DNA of 64,000 bases, taken from the NCBI GenBank assembly GCA_945862415.1, contig CAMAYP010000001.1, positions 38,823-102,822 on the forward strand. The letters run 5' to 3'. The translations under genes were made by a program, and so were the position numbers. This document shows positions 10,283 through 20,637 of this stretch, one piece after another. Each line of letters begins with the position of its first letter. The stretch's first letter is position 1. Below the pieces are notes generated by a model, which did no database searches, had not been told where the DNA came from, and worked only from the letters and a program-made list of their open reading frames with translations. This stretch comes from Chryseobacterium gleum. GTDB taxonomy: Bacteria; Bacteroidota; Bacteroidia; Flavobacteriales_D; Sanyastnellaceae.

Positions 10283-11290
10283 CTACTTAAGGCGTGTTTG
10301 CCATTTCCAGGCGTCTTTCAACGCGTCGGCAAGCGATCGCTCCGTTTTCCATTGAAGGTGTTGCTGTGCTTTGGAAGCATCTGCCCATACTTGCTCAACA
10401 TCGCCGGGTCGTCGCGGTCCGATTTCAACTTGTACAGGCACTTCATTGACTCTTACAAACGTGTCGACTACTTCTTTAACACTGTTTCCTTTGCCTTGCC
10501 CTAGGTTGAATGCTTCACAAGCGTGCGATTGGCCTGCCAGCCATTCCAGTGCTTTGACATGTGCTGATGCTAAATCGCACACGTGTATATAATCACGAAT
10601 GCATGTGCCGTCGGCAGTGGCGTAGTCATTTCCGTGTATCGTTAGTTTTTGTCGAATCCCTGCGGCAGTTTGCGTGATGTAAGGGACGAGATTATTAGGC
10701 ACACCATAGGGCAGTTCTCCGATAAGTCCTGAAGGATGCGCTCCGATTGGATTGAAATATCTCAGAAGCGCACAACGAAGGGTTGGATTGGCCCGCACCG
10801 TGTCTTCCAGAATACGCTCACACACTTGTTTGGTATAGCCATAGGGCGAGGTTGCTTGCTGCTGCTGGCAGTCTTCGCTCACAGGCAGTGTTTCGGGCTG
10901 ACCATAAACTGTGCAACTGCTGCTGAAAACTAAGTCGCGAATATTGAGCTCCTGCATCAGTTCAAGCACAGTAAGCAATGAGTCAAGATTATTTCGGTAA
11001 TAACGTATAGGTTGCTCTGTCGACTCACCTACCGCTTTAAATGCGGCGAAATGGATAACAGCATCCGGACTTTCGCTTACAAATACTTTTTTAAGTTCTT
11101 CATAATTGGTACAATCGCAGCGATAAACCGTTGGAGCATAGCCTAGAATTTCTTCCAAGCCGCTCAATACACTTTCATCACTGTTGGAGAAATCGTCTAT
11201 GATGATAGGAATAAATCCATTGTTCAGCAATTCAATAACTGTATGAGACCCTATGTAGCCGGCTCCACCGGTTACTGCAACTTTTTTCAT
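10283..11290 (-). CDS. galE: UDP-glucose 4-epimerase
   Basis: MKKVAVTGGAGYIGSHTVIELL; SSSCTVYGQPE; SPYGYTKQ. Start adjusted. Confidence 0.95.
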   Translation of the reverse strand: MKKVAVTGGAGYIGSHTVIELLNNGFIPIIIDDFSNSDESVLSGLEEILGYAPTVYRCDCTNYEELKKVFVSESPDAVIHFAAFKAVGESTEQPIRYYRNNLDSLLTVLELMQELNIRDLVFSSSCTVYGQPETLPVSEDCQQQQATSPYGYTKQVCERILEDTVRANPTLRCALLRYFNPIGAHPSGLIGELPYGVPNNLVPYITQTAAGIRQKLTIHGNDYATADGTCIRDYIHVCDLASAHVKALEWLAGQSHACEAFNLGQGKGNSVKEVVDTFVRVNEVPVQVEIGPRRPGDVEQVWADASKAQQHLQWKTERSLADALKDAWKWQTRLK

Positions 11291-11420
11291 GGCGCGCAAG
11301 ATAAAACCCATGACGCAATCTTCAACGCGATGGTATTAAAGGAGCGTGTGATTTTTTTTTGGAAAAATGAAACCTTTACAGGAGTGCATGGGTACAAGCA
11401 CCTAACCTAACTTACTGAAA

Positions 11421-11786
11421 ATGGAAATAAATTCTACCGCCCGCTACGATTTGTCTTACCTGAATCAGGTATTTCAAGGCAACAGAGAAATGATTAACAA
11501 CATCATTGTGTTGTTCCTCCAGCAAGTACCGAAGTACGTGCAAGAAATGGAAGAGTGCGTGCGCAAGAATGAGCCACTCTCGCTTCATCCTTTGGCACAC
11601 AAGGCCAAGAGTTCGATAGCGATGCTTGGTATAAAGGATATGGAGGCGGACATCGTTCAGATTGAACAAGATTCGAAGTATCTGCGCAACCTGGATGGAC
11701 TGCCGCTGCTGGTGAATCGTGTAAAGCAGAACTGTCAAATTGTATATAATCAGTTGATGGAGGCCATACAGCGTCCTGCAGCATAG
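11421..11786 (+). CDS. Stand-alone Hpt (histidine phosphotransfer) domain protein
   Basis: Four-helix-type sequence with phosphoacceptor context LHPLAHKAKSSIAMLG. Confidence 0.75.
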   Translation: MEINSTARYDLSYLNQVFQGNREMINNIIVLFLQQVPKYVQEMEECVRKNEPLSLHPLAHKAKSSIAMLGIKDMEADIVQIEQDSKYLRNLDGLPLLVNRVKQNCQIVYNQLMEAIQRPAA

Positions 11787-11818
11787 ACAGCAATATTCAA
11801 CCGAAATAGGGTGGAGGG

Positions 11819-11865
11819 CCGCTATGGTGAGAATCTTCGGATTTGAACCTAGCGGTTTTCTTTTT
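11819..11865 (+). terminator. Two-tier hairpin with UUCG-capped inner stem followed by U-rich tract
   Basis: ccgctatggt-ga-gaatc-ttcg-gattt-g-aacctagcgg then ttttcttttt; downstream of the Hpt gene. Confidence 0.7.
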
Positions 11866-11911
11866 AATCTAGTGCCGATTACTGCTATTATCTTCGTGAA
11901 AATTTGCAGCT

Positions 11912-13396
11912 ATGCCGTTCAATGCACAGGATGAAGAACTATTGACTCAACGCGGAATGAGCGTTAATTCTGTGCTGCAACAAATTCATCAGTTTGTGCA
12001 CGACACTCAACCTGCTCATCTAGACAGGCCTTGCACGATTGGTGACGGCATACTGGCACTGTCTGTCACTGAGTGTATTTCGTACAAGCAGATATTCGAG
12101 CAAGCAGCGCAGAAAATTTCGATTCAAAAGTTTGTTCCTTCATCGGGTGCAGCGAGCCGGATGTTCAAGCATCTATACAACTACGACCCTAATAATGTAT
12201 CTGATTTAACGGAGGAGTTTATTATTCGATTTGACCAGTTTCCCTTCAAGGCCCAAGTTGAAATGCGGATGCAGGAAGCTGGATTGAATTTGGAAGAGTT
12301 ACGCTCACGAAACGAATGGTCGGTCATATTCGATTTTATTTTAGGCTCACACGGGTTGAATTATGACGATCAATTGAAAGGTCTGGTTGTATTTCACAAC
12401 AGCGGCAGCGAGCAATACACTGCTTTTGACGAGCATTTGCATGAGGCGATGGCTTATGGAAAACAAGGAGATGGTCGTTGCCGAATTCACTTTACACTGG
12501 CGCCTCAGCATTTCGAACGCGTTTCAGGATACTTCGATGAGAAGCTGAGACAATTCGAGCTTGATTATTTTGAACTGACTTTTAGTTCGCAAAATCCTTC
12601 AACCGATACGCTGGCACTAACTAAAGATAATGAGCCTTTTCGCGATAGGAATGGGATGTTGGTTTTTCGCCCTAGCGGGCACGGTGCATTAATACACAAT
12701 TTGCAGCAGTTGAGCGCCGATATCGTATTCATCAAGAACATCGATAATGTGACCGTACAACGAGCATTGGCGGATACGGTCTTTTACAAACAAATTTTAG
12801 GTGGAGTGCTGTTTGATCTGCGCACAAGGGTGTTTGATTTGCTCAATCGCATGGAAACCGATGATGCGGCGCTTGATGAAGCATTGGCGTTTATTCAAAC
12901 ATGGTTTCAACCCGGATTACCAAATGACATGACACGACAGCAGTTGTTGCAATATGCTCAACTGAGGCTCGACAGGCCGTTGCGTGTATGCGGTATGGTA
13001 CGCAATGAGGGAGAACCGGGAGGAGGTCCATTCTGGGTTAGAATGCAAGGTGGGTATATCAGTAAACAGATTGTGGAAAGTAGCCAAGTGGATCTCACAG
13101 ATGCACAGCAGGCAAAAATTCTTTCGTCATCTACACATTTTAATCCGGTCGATTTGGTGTGCAGCATCAAGAGTCGCTCCGGAGAAAATTATCGGTTAGA
13201 TGAGTTTATTGATTATACGGCTGGTTTTGTCACAGAGAAATTTCAGCAAGGAACCGTGCTGAAAGCATTGGAATGGCCGGGCTTGTGGAATGGTGCGATG
13301 GCGTTGTGGAATACCGTGTTTGTGGAAGTTCCTGTTTCAACGTTTAATCCGGTGAAAACAGTGAACGATCTTCTGCGTCCGGGGCATCAGGGATGA
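11912..13396 (+). CDS. DUF4301-type conserved Bacteroidota protein
   Basis: MPFNAQDEELLTQRGMSVNSVLQQI...PSSGAASRMFKHLY..., NEGEPGGGPFWV; recognised family appearance only. Confidence 0.75.
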   Translation: MPFNAQDEELLTQRGMSVNSVLQQIHQFVHDTQPAHLDRPCTIGDGILALSVTECISYKQIFEQAAQKISIQKFVPSSGAASRMFKHLYNYDPNNVSDLTEEFIIRFDQFPFKAQVEMRMQEAGLNLEELRSRNEWSVIFDFILGSHGLNYDDQLKGLVVFHNSGSEQYTAFDEHLHEAMAYGKQGDGRCRIHFTLAPQHFERVSGYFDEKLRQFELDYFELTFSSQNPSTDTLALTKDNEPFRDRNGMLVFRPSGHGALIHNLQQLSADIVFIKNIDNVTVQRALADTVFYKQILGGVLFDLRTRVFDLLNRMETDDAALDEALAFIQTWFQPGLPNDMTRQQLLQYAQLRLDRPLRVCGMVRNEGEPGGGPFWVRMQGGYISKQIVESSQVDLTDAQQAKILSSSTHFNPVDLVCSIKSRSGENYRLDEFIDYTAGFVTEKFQQGTVLKALEWPGLWNGAMALWNTVFVEVPVSTFNPVKTVNDLLRPGHQG

Positions 13397-14016
13397 TGCT
13401 TGTGCAAATTGATGTCGAGTTCGTTTGTGCAAAGAAACGTTTCTCGTTCGTCGCGGTTGGAAGCAATCAAAAGGATTTTTCCTGTTACGTTATTTTTCAA
13501 CAGAGATTGATACCAGTTGACAGCAGCTTGGTCTAGATGAGAGCATGGCTCGTCCAGCAGCAATATGGGTGCATCGCAGAGTATGGCAAGTCCGAGTTTT
13601 ACCCGTTGCTTCATTCCGCTTGAAAAGGTTTTTAGCGGCTGGTTCAGGTGTTTTTCCAGTTGAATGGTATTTGCGAAATCAACGATGCCATCGCAACCGG
13701 GAAGGTTTTTGAATTCGAGGAACAAGGAAATGTTTTCACGAAAGGTCAATTCGTCCCAAAGTTGAACGGCAGGCGAGCACATAGAAACGTGCCGAAATAC
13801 CTCATCACGAGGTATAGGCTTCTCGCTTTTCCTCCATGCTATCTCACCGCGAGTGGGTGAAAGGTAACCGGCAATAATTTGCAAGAGTGTTGATTTTCCA
13901 GAGCCGTTATTGCCAACAACAGAGGTTTGCGAATCGGAGGCGAGGTGCATCGAAACAGATTCGAAAACCCACTCTTTCTGGTAACGCTTGGCTATTTGGT
14001 TAAGCTCGATTTTCAC
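13387..14016 (-). CDS. ABC transporter ATP-binding protein
   Basis: Walker A GNNGSGKST, signature FSSGMKQRVKLG, Walker B ILLLDEP. Confidence 0.92.
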   Translation of the reverse strand: MKIELNQIAKRYQKEWVFESVSMHLASDSQTSVVGNNGSGKSTLLQIIAGYLSPTRGEIAWRKSEKPIPRDEVFRHVSMCSPAVQLWDELTFRENISLFLEFKNLPGCDGIVDFANTIQLEKHLNQPLKTFSSGMKQRVKLGLAILCDAPILLLDEPCSHLDQAAVNWYQSLLKNNVTGKILLIASNRDERETFLCTNELDINLHKHHP

Positions 14017-14020
14017 CGTA

Positions 14021-14800
14021 TCAGAGACCTTGAGGTCCGCGTATTATGCCTTTATCGCTGGCTCGTATAAAATCCAGGATGATTTGCTTGTGCTCGGTAT
14101 TGGGTAGCTCAAGTTCTGCAGCGTGCATTGCTCTGCTCATGTTGCTGTTGTGCACGTAAATCATGCGGTATACATCTTCAATATGGGCGATTACTTCATT
14201 GTCGAGTCCTCGTCTGCGCAAACCGACTGTATTCACACCTGCGTAGCTGAGTGGTTCGCGCGCTGCTTTCACATACGGAGGAACGTTTTTGCGAACTAAG
14301 CTACCGCCTGCTACAAATGCGTGTTGTCCAACTCGTACAAATTGTTGTATAGCAACTACCCCCTCGATAATTACCCAGTCTTCAATGTCAACATGCCCAG
14401 CAATGTTGGCGCTGTTCGCAATTACGCAGTGGTTACCTACAGTGGCATCATGTGCAATGTGAACATAAGCCATGAGCAAGCAGTGGCTGCCCACAGTTGT
14501 TTTGAATTTATCTTTTGTGCCTCTGTTTATGGTGCAGCATTCGCGAATAGTTGTGTAGTCGCCTATTTCCGCAGTGGTTTTTTCACCATCGAATTTGAGG
14601 TCTTGAGGAATCGCCGAAATGACAGCGCCGGGAAAAATCTTACAGTGCTTTCCGATGCGAGCGCCGTCCATGACGGTAACGTTGGGTCCTATCCAGGTGC
14701 CTTCGCCGATTTCAACGTCTGCGGCAATAGTAGTGAATGCACCTATCTCAACGTTTGCTGCTATGCGGGCATCGGGGTGTATTTGGTTCATGGCGTTCAT
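14021..14800 (-). CDS. lpxA: Acyl-ACP--UDP-N-acetylglucosamine O-acyltransferase
   Basis: Hexapeptide left-handed beta-helix repeats; MNQIHPDARIAANVEIGAFTTI; VGLRRRG. The start may be 14791. Confidence 0.95.
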   Translation of the reverse strand: MNAMNQIHPDARIAANVEIGAFTTIAADVEIGEGTWIGPNVTVMDGARIGKHCKIFPGAVISAIPQDLKFDGEKTTAEIGDYTTIRECCTINRGTKDKFKTTVGSHCLLMAYVHIAHDATVGNHCVIANSANIAGHVDIEDWVIIEGVVAIQQFVRVGQHAFVAGGSLVRKNVPPYVKAAREPLSYAGVNTVGLRRRGLDNEVIAHIEDVYRMIYVHNSNMSRAMHAAELELPNTEHKQIILDFIRASDKGIIRGPQGL

Positions 14801-16233
14801 GCGGTTGCTTCTTGAGTAGTTTCTTTGGTTATGAGGTCTCGCACTACTTGAGCGAGCATGATTGCTTCACAAACTTCTTTGCCATTTACATACGCAACAC
14901 CTCGCATATTGACTAATCCTCTTCTGATGGGGCTTTCCAGCGTTAGCTTGAAAATAATGGTATCACCGGGCAGCACTTTTTGCTTGAATTTCACTCCGTC
15001 AATTTTCATGAAGTAAGTGCTGTAGTTTTCCGGGTCTTCCACCTGTGAAAGCGCATAAATGCCTCCCACTTGAGCCATTGCCTCTATCTGAAGTACGCCC
15101 GGCATTACCGGATTATTGGGGAAGTGTCCCTGGAAGAAAGGCTCGTTCATCGTCACGTTTTTAATCCCAACGATGCTGGTCTGATCCATTTCCAGAATCT
15201 TATCGATCAGTAAAAACGGATAGCGATGAGGTAGCATCTTCGTGATATCGTTGATGTCGTATAAAGGCTTTTTGAAAATGTCGAAAGTTGGTGTGGTGTC
15301 TTTTTGCTTTTTAGAAAGACTCTTCAGAATCTTGGCAAACTCAACATTACCGAAGTGTCCGGGGCGTGCCGCGAGAATATGCCCGCGAATAAAACGGCCT
15401 GTTAGTGCCAAATCACCAATGATGTCAAGCAGTTTATGCCGGGCGGGTTCATTTTCGAACTGAAGTTTTACTGTATTTAAAACACCCATTCCTTCTACCC
15501 GTACATCGAGGTTTTCACGCCCTAGTTGCTTGAGAATATCTTTAATTTCAGCGTCGCTGTAATTGCGCTCTGCAAGCACTATGGCGTTGTCGAGACTTCC
15601 GCCTTTAATCAATCCGTTTTTAGCAAGTACAGCAAGCTCTCCTAAAAAGACAAACGTTCTGCAGCTCGATATTTCGTCAATAAAATGGCTCAGCTCATAC
15701 ATGTGTGCATGTTGAGTTCCGAGCACGGGCGAATTGTAATCAACCATTACGGTAAGTCGAAATTCTCCGCCTTTGGTTGGCACGGCGAGCATCTCAACGT
15801 TCTTGTCCTTGTCTTCGTATGCAAGGTTTTCGTTAAGCACGAGGTATTTTCGATCAGCATCCTGATCTTGGTAGCCTACACTTTCAATCGCGTCCACAAA
15901 AGGCTTAGCGCTTCCATCCATGATAGGCACTTCAGGGCCATCGAGTTGAATGATAGCATTGTCGATCATGCAGCCATAAATAGCGGCAAGAATGTGCTCG
16001 GTGGTATATACACGCGCTCCTTTGTATTCCAAGGTGGTGCCGCGTTGGGTACTCACAACCAAATCACAATCGGCCGGGATCAGGGGATGTCCTTCAAGAT
16101 CCATGCGCTGAAACACATAGCCATGATTTTCAGGGGCCGGAAGAATATGAACATTTACGGTAGCTCCTGTGTGGAGACCAATGCCGGTGAGATGAACCGG
16201 TTGTTTTATAGTACGTTGTTTCATAGCACTCAT
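14797..16233 (-). CDS. lpxC-fabZ: Bifunctional UDP-3-O-acyl-GlcNAc deacetylase / 3-hydroxyacyl-ACP dehydratase
   Basis: LpxC half MKQRTIKQPVHLTGIGLHTGATVNVHILPA...; FabZ half MLPHRYPFLLIDKILEMD...GHFPNNPVMPGVLQIEAMAQ. Start adjusted from 16410. Confidence 0.95.
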   Translation of the reverse strand: MSAMKQRTIKQPVHLTGIGLHTGATVNVHILPAPENHGYVFQRMDLEGHPLIPADCDLVVSTQRGTTLEYKGARVYTTEHILAAIYGCMIDNAIIQLDGPEVPIMDGSAKPFVDAIESVGYQDQDADRKYLVLNENLAYEDKDKNVEMLAVPTKGGEFRLTVMVDYNSPVLGTQHAHMYELSHFIDEISSCRTFVFLGELAVLAKNGLIKGGSLDNAIVLAERNYSDAEIKDILKQLGRENLDVRVEGMGVLNTVKLQFENEPARHKLLDIIGDLALTGRFIRGHILAARPGHFGNVEFAKILKSLSKKQKDTTPTFDIFKKPLYDINDITKMLPHRYPFLLIDKILEMDQTSIVGIKNVTMNEPFFQGHFPNNPVMPGVLQIEAMAQVGGIYALSQVEDPENYSTYFMKIDGVKFKQKVLPGDTIIFKLTLESPIRRGLVNMRGVAYVNGKEVCEAIMLAQVVRDLITKETTQEATA

Positions 16234-16303
16234 GGCGCGAAAATAAGGTTGAAACTCCAAAGAGGGGATACTTCGACCTAAGCATGTATATCCTATTCTG
16301 AAT

Positions 16304-16336
16304 AAAAAAAGCCCCGATTCAATCGGGGCTTTTTTT
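16304..16336 (-). terminator. Intrinsic terminator downstream of aconitase gene
   Basis: aaaaaaagccccgattcaatcggggcttttttt inverted repeat with A/T tracts. Confidence 0.85.
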
Positions 16337-16355
16337 ATGTTGTAGAGCTTGCTTA

Positions 16356-18629
16356 TTAGTTCGCCAAGCCCTTGCGGATCAAATTCAATGCACCACCGGC
16401 CTTGAACCATTCGATTTGCTGAGCATTGTAAGTGTGATTCACTGCGATGGTTTCTTTTGAACCGTCTTCGTGTGCCAGTTCAAGGTGCAATGGCTTGTCA
16501 GGAGCGAATGAAACAAGGTCTGTGAAGTTTACCACATCGTTTTCCTGAATCTTGTCGTAGTCAGCTTCATTGTTGAAGGTGAGTGCGAGCATGCCTTGCT
16601 TCTTCAAATTGGTCTCGTGAATACGGGCAAATGATTTCACCAATATCGCACGCACACCCAAATGACGTGGTTGCATGGCTGCGTGCTCACGCGATGAGCC
16701 TTCTCCGTAGTTCTGGTCGCCCACTACAAGCGTTGGAACGCCGGCTGCTTTGTATGCGCGCTGCACTTTCGGTACTTCATCGTATGCGCCTGTGAGCTGA
16801 TTCTTCACGCTGTTCTGAGCACCGTTGAAGAAGTTGGTAGCACCGATGAGTGTATTGTTGGCGATGTTGTCGAGGTGACCGCGGAAACGCAACCACTGAC
16901 CAGCCATCGAGATGTGGTCGGTAGTGCACTTGCCTTTTGCTTTGATGAGCACGCGGGCGCCTGTGATGTTTTGACCGTCCCAATCAGAGAATGGCGCAAG
17001 CAACTGGAGGCGCTCGCTGTCTGTTGCAACATTTACCTCAACACCACTGCCGTCTTCTGCAGGGGCCTGGTATCCCGGGTCTTCTGCATCGAAGCCTTTT
17101 GTTGGAAGCTCATCACCGGTGGGTGGATCGAGTTTTACATGTTCGCCTTTTTCATTCACCAATGTATCTGTCATTGGGTTGAACGTAAGGTCGCCGGCAA
17201 TGGCAAGTGCCGTTGTCAATTCAGGTGAAGCAACAAATGCAAGCGTATTCGGGTTGCCATCGTTGCGGCTCTGGAAATTGCGGTTGAATGAGTGAACGAT
17301 GGTGTTCTTCTCTTTCTTATCAGCGCCCACGCGCGCCCACATACCGATGCATGGTCCGCATGCGTTGGCGTATACCGTTGCTCCCATTTCGTTGAATGTG
17401 TCAATGAAACCGTCACGCTGTATGGTGTAGCGCACTACTTCACTGCCGGGAGTTATGCTGAATTCAGCTTTCGGCTTGAGGTGTTTTGCAATAACCTGCT
17501 TGGCCAATGATGCAGAACGAGCAATGTCTTCGTAGGATGAGTTGGTGCAAGATCCTATCAACCCAACCTCCACCTTCGTTGGCCAGTTGTTCTTGGCTGC
17601 CTCTTCCTTCATTTTTGAAATAGGAGTAGCCAAATCGGGAGTGAACGGACCATTGAGGTGTGGTTCCAATTCATTCAGGTTGATTTCGATTACCTGATCG
17701 AAGTATTGTTCCGGATTTTCATACACTTCAGAATCGCCGGTGAGGTGCTCACGAATTGCATTGGCAAGATCAGCAACTTCCGGGCGGCCGGTTGAACGCA
17801 GGTAGCGCTCCATACTGTCGTCGTAGCCAAAAGTGGAAGTAGTTGCGCCGATTTCAGCCCCCATGTTGCAAATGGTTCCTTTACCTGTGCACGAGAGTGA
17901 CTGCGCGCCTTCGCCGAAGTACTCAACGATGCATCCTGTGCCGCCTTTCACTGTAAGAATACCTGCAACTTTGAGGATAACGTCTTTTGCTGAGCACCAT
18001 CCATTGAGTTTTCCTGTCAGTTTAATACCGATGAGCTTAGGGAACTTGAGTTCCCAGGCCATGCCTGCCATCACGTCCATAGCGTCTGCACCACCAACAC
18101 CAATGGCTACCATACCCAAGCCCCCGGCATTAACCGTGTGCGAGTCAGTACCAATCATCATTCCGCCCGGGAATGCATAATTTTCCAAAACAACTTGGTG
18201 AATAATACCTGCACCGGGTTTCCAAAATCCGATGCCGTATTTATTCGAAATCGAAGACAGGAAGTTGAATACCTCGTTGTTCTTATTCAGCGCGTCGCTC
18301 AAATCCTGAGTAGAGCCAACACGAGCTTGAATAAGGTGGTCGCAATGCACGGTGCTTGGCACTGCTACTTTTTTGCGCCCGGCCTGCATGAATTGAAGCA
18401 ACGCCATTTGGGCAGTTGCGTCTTGCATGGCTACGCGGTCGGGGGCAAAATCCACATAGCTTTTGCCTCGTTCGAACGCGGTGTTTGCATCACCCATCCA
18501 TAGGTGGGTGTATAAGATTTTTTCGGTAAGGGTTAATGGTTTGCCGGTTACTTTACGAGCAGCCTCCACACGTTGCGGGAAGCGGCTGTACACGGCCTTT
18601 ATCATATCTAGATCGAAAACTTTGCTCAT
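16356..18629 (-). CDS. Aconitate hydratase
   Basis: [51 protein letters not shown]. Confidence 0.96.
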   Translation of the reverse strand: MSKVFDLDMIKAVYSRFPQRVEAARKVTGKPLTLTEKILYTHLWMGDANTAFERGKSYVDFAPDRVAMQDATAQMALLQFMQAGRKKVAVPSTVHCDHLIQARVGSTQDLSDALNKNNEVFNFLSSISNKYGIGFWKPGAGIIHQVVLENYAFPGGMMIGTDSHTVNAGGLGMVAIGVGGADAMDVMAGMAWELKFPKLIGIKLTGKLNGWCSAKDVILKVAGILTVKGGTGCIVEYFGEGAQSLSCTGKGTICNMGAEIGATTSTFGYDDSMERYLRSTGRPEVADLANAIREHLTGDSEVYENPEQYFDQVIEINLNELEPHLNGPFTPDLATPISKMKEEAAKNNWPTKVEVGLIGSCTNSSYEDIARSASLAKQVIAKHLKPKAEFSITPGSEVVRYTIQRDGFIDTFNEMGATVYANACGPCIGMWARVGADKKEKNTIVHSFNRNFQSRNDGNPNTLAFVASPELTTALAIAGDLTFNPMTDTLVNEKGEHVKLDPPTGDELPTKGFDAEDPGYQAPAEDGSGVEVNVATDSERLQLLAPFSDWDGQNITGARVLIKAKGKCTTDHISMAGQWLRFRGHLDNIANNTLIGATNFFNGAQNSVKNQLTGAYDEVPKVQRAYKAAGVPTLVVGDQNYGEGSSREHAAMQPRHLGVRAILVKSFARIHETNLKKQGMLALTFNNEADYDKIQENDVVNFTDLVSFAPDKPLHLELAHEDGSKETIAVNHTYNAQQIEWFKAGGALNLIRKGLAN

Positions 18630-18737
18630 CGTTATCAGAAGTTTTTTGTTCGGGCGCGAATGTACGGCGAATTACACAGCCATGCACCCCCGGCTGGTCA
18701 TCAAGTTTTGCAAAAGATGTTGAAAGAAAAGCGGTAA

Positions 18738-19280
18738 TTATTGACTGAGGTAAAAGTCAATGAGCCCTTCCGGTGCATCGATGTAGACTTCGCGTTTTTC
18801 TTCATCGATGGATTCGAAAAAATCGCCGTTCAGCGGGAGAAGGATTTCCTTTTTTCCATGCAGAATTACCAATAGCGGATTGTTGGGTGATTCTTCAATG
18901 CGCTCAACAACGCCGATGTCGCCGTGCTCTGTGTCGAATACCCTGAAACCTTCAATGGCTCGCAACGCGGCGCGGTCGGTATCAGGCGCGCTCATGTCGC
19001 TTCGGTTGATGTAGATGGTTGATTTAACCAGTGCTTTTGCTTTTTCTTCTGAATCGACGCCTTCCAATTTCACTTTCGCAGCTGTATTGGTTTTGTATTC
19101 CAGTGACTCTACGAAATAGGGAACCAGTGTTCCCCTAACATCCAGAAAGAGTATAGTCAGATGCTCGTAGTCCTTAATGTCGCCGGTATCGAGAGCGGCT
19201 GTAAGTTCTCCTTTGTAGCCATGCAGTTTAGAAAAATAACCGATGGCGTGCAGGTCTTTTTTGTCGGGAAGGGTTGTCAT
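18738..19280 (-). CDS. rimM: 16S rRNA processing protein RimM
   Basis: IGYFSKLHGYKGELTAALDT...FRVFDTEHGDIGVVERI; directly downstream of rpsP. Confidence 0.9.
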   Translation of the reverse strand: MTTLPDKKDLHAIGYFSKLHGYKGELTAALDTGDIKDYEHLTILFLDVRGTLVPYFVESLEYKTNTAAKVKLEGVDSEEKAKALVKSTIYINRSDMSAPDTDRAALRAIEGFRVFDTEHGDIGVVERIEESPNNPLLVILHGKKEILLPLNGDFFESIDEEKREVYIDAPEGLIDFYLSQ

Positions 19281-19294
19281 GCGTTTTCGTGTCT

Positions 19295-19326
19295 AAAAAA
19301 AAAGCCACTCCGCAGAGTGGCTTTTT
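19295..19326 (-). terminator. Terminator-like hairpin in the rpsP-rimM intergenic gap
   Basis: aaaaaaaaagccactccgcagagtggcttttt; on the minus strand stem gccactctgcggagtggc followed by a T run. Confidence 0.75.
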
Positions 19327-19341
19327 GAAATATCGTTAGAA

Positions 19342-19905
19342 TTATGCTTCAGCGCTGTCGCCTGCTTCTTCAGTGGCGGGTGCTTCTTCAGCAGCAGGTG
19401 CTTCAGTTGCAGCTTCCGCTTCAACATGATTAGCGCTTGCGCTGGCTGCTTCTGCAGCTGCGGTCATGGCTTTGAGGCGATTTTCATTTACTTCACGCTC
19501 ATGCTTGAGCATTTTGCTGAGGTTATCGCTCTTTTCTTTTGCCAAACGGTCTTTTTTACCTTGAACCTTGTTGCCCTTTTCTGCAGACCAAGTTTCAAAT
19601 CGCTTGTCGGCTTCTTCCTGTGTGATTGCTCCCTTCAAAACACCTTTTTGAAGGTGCTGACGGTAAAGTACACCGGTGTAGCTAAGCATGGCACGAACTG
19701 TATCAGTTGGCTGTGCACCGTTGCTGAGCCACTCAAGGGCCTTAGTGTTGTCCAGCTGAATAGTTGCCGGATTGGTGTTTGGGTTGTAGCTGCCAATTCG
19801 CTCAATGAACTTACCATCGCGTGGTGAACGTGAGTCTGCTGCTACAATGTGGTAGAAAGGGCTTCCTTTCTTACCGTGACGTTGAAGTCGAAGTTTTACT
19901 GCCAT
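19342..19905 (-). CDS. rpsP: 30S ribosomal protein S16 with Ala/Glu-rich C-terminal extension
   Basis: [42 protein letters not shown]. Confidence 0.97.
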   Translation of the reverse strand: MAVKLRLQRHGKKGSPFYHIVAADSRSPRDGKFIERIGSYNPNTNPATIQLDNTKALEWLSNGAQPTDTVRAMLSYTGVLYRQHLQKGVLKGAITQEEADKRFETWSAEKGNKVQGKKDRLAKEKSDNLSKMLKHEREVNENRLKAMTAAAEAASASANHVEAEAATEAPAAEEAPATEEAGDSAEA

Positions 19906-20085
19906 AATTTTTTGTCTGTAGGGTACGAAACCCGGTTAACAAGTATTGATTTTAGGGCAGCAAATGTACTGCGTTGTTCAAGAAAAACAGGTGAGTATGG
20001 AAAAAAAAAGAATCTTGCGGCAAAACAATGCCCTTTTCAAACGTTATTGGCATTAGAATAACTGCTGTAAAGGTCACATTTTTAG

Positions 20086-20637
20086 ATGATTAAGTTTCTG
20101 AGAATAAGTGTTTTGTTCGTGTTGTCGTGGGTTGTATTCTTCCCTGTACTTCACGGACAATACGAAGACAACCCGCTTCGTGGAAAGCGATGGGTGAGTG
20201 TTGGGGGTGGGCTAAATACATCGGACTATTGGTCGTGGCAGGCTATGTTTTCGTACACCAAACGTGGCGAAGGCTCATTGGTTCAGACACGCGTCGCATT
20301 TACACAGGAACTCTGGATGGCTGCCGACGATTCATGCACCGAGCGACATAACAAGCTATCAGAGTTAGGAGTGCTGTGGGGCGATGGCTGGGGCGGTAGG
20401 TCCTGGTATGTGACCGGCGCCGTTGGATTCGGGTTCAATGTGCGACAGTATTGCAGAAAGGCGGATTATGAAAATGAATACATTACCGGACTTACACTGG
20501 GTGTTCCTTTTCAAATCGAGGCAGGGCTGCGCTTTGGAAAATACTCGGGTATTAGTTTCATAGGCGTTGGTAATTGGAACTTCAGGGAGCCATACGCAGG
20601 CGCACACTTGGCATACACCCGACAATTGAGCAAATGA
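20086..20637 (+). CDS. Secreted/outer-membrane beta-rich hypothetical protein
   Basis: Signal peptide MIKFLRISVLFVLSWVVFFPVLHGQ; alternating aromatic/Gly strands; overlaps rsmE start (ATGA). Confidence 0.65.
   Translation: MIKFLRISVLFVLSWVVFFPVLHGQYEDNPLRGKRWVSVGGGLNTSDYWSWQAMFSYTKRGEGSLVQTRVAFTQELWMAADDSCTERHNKLSELGVLWGDGWGGRSWYVTGAVGFGFNVRQYCRKADYENEYITGLTLGVPFQIEAGLRFGKYSGISFIGVGNWNFREPYAGAHLAYTRQLSK

Noticed and set aside
11831-11855. tRNA T-arm-like string GGTTCAAATCC on the minus strand
   Set aside because: Flanking bases do not form a 5-bp T stem and there is no D/anticodon arm; better explained as part of the terminator hairpin.
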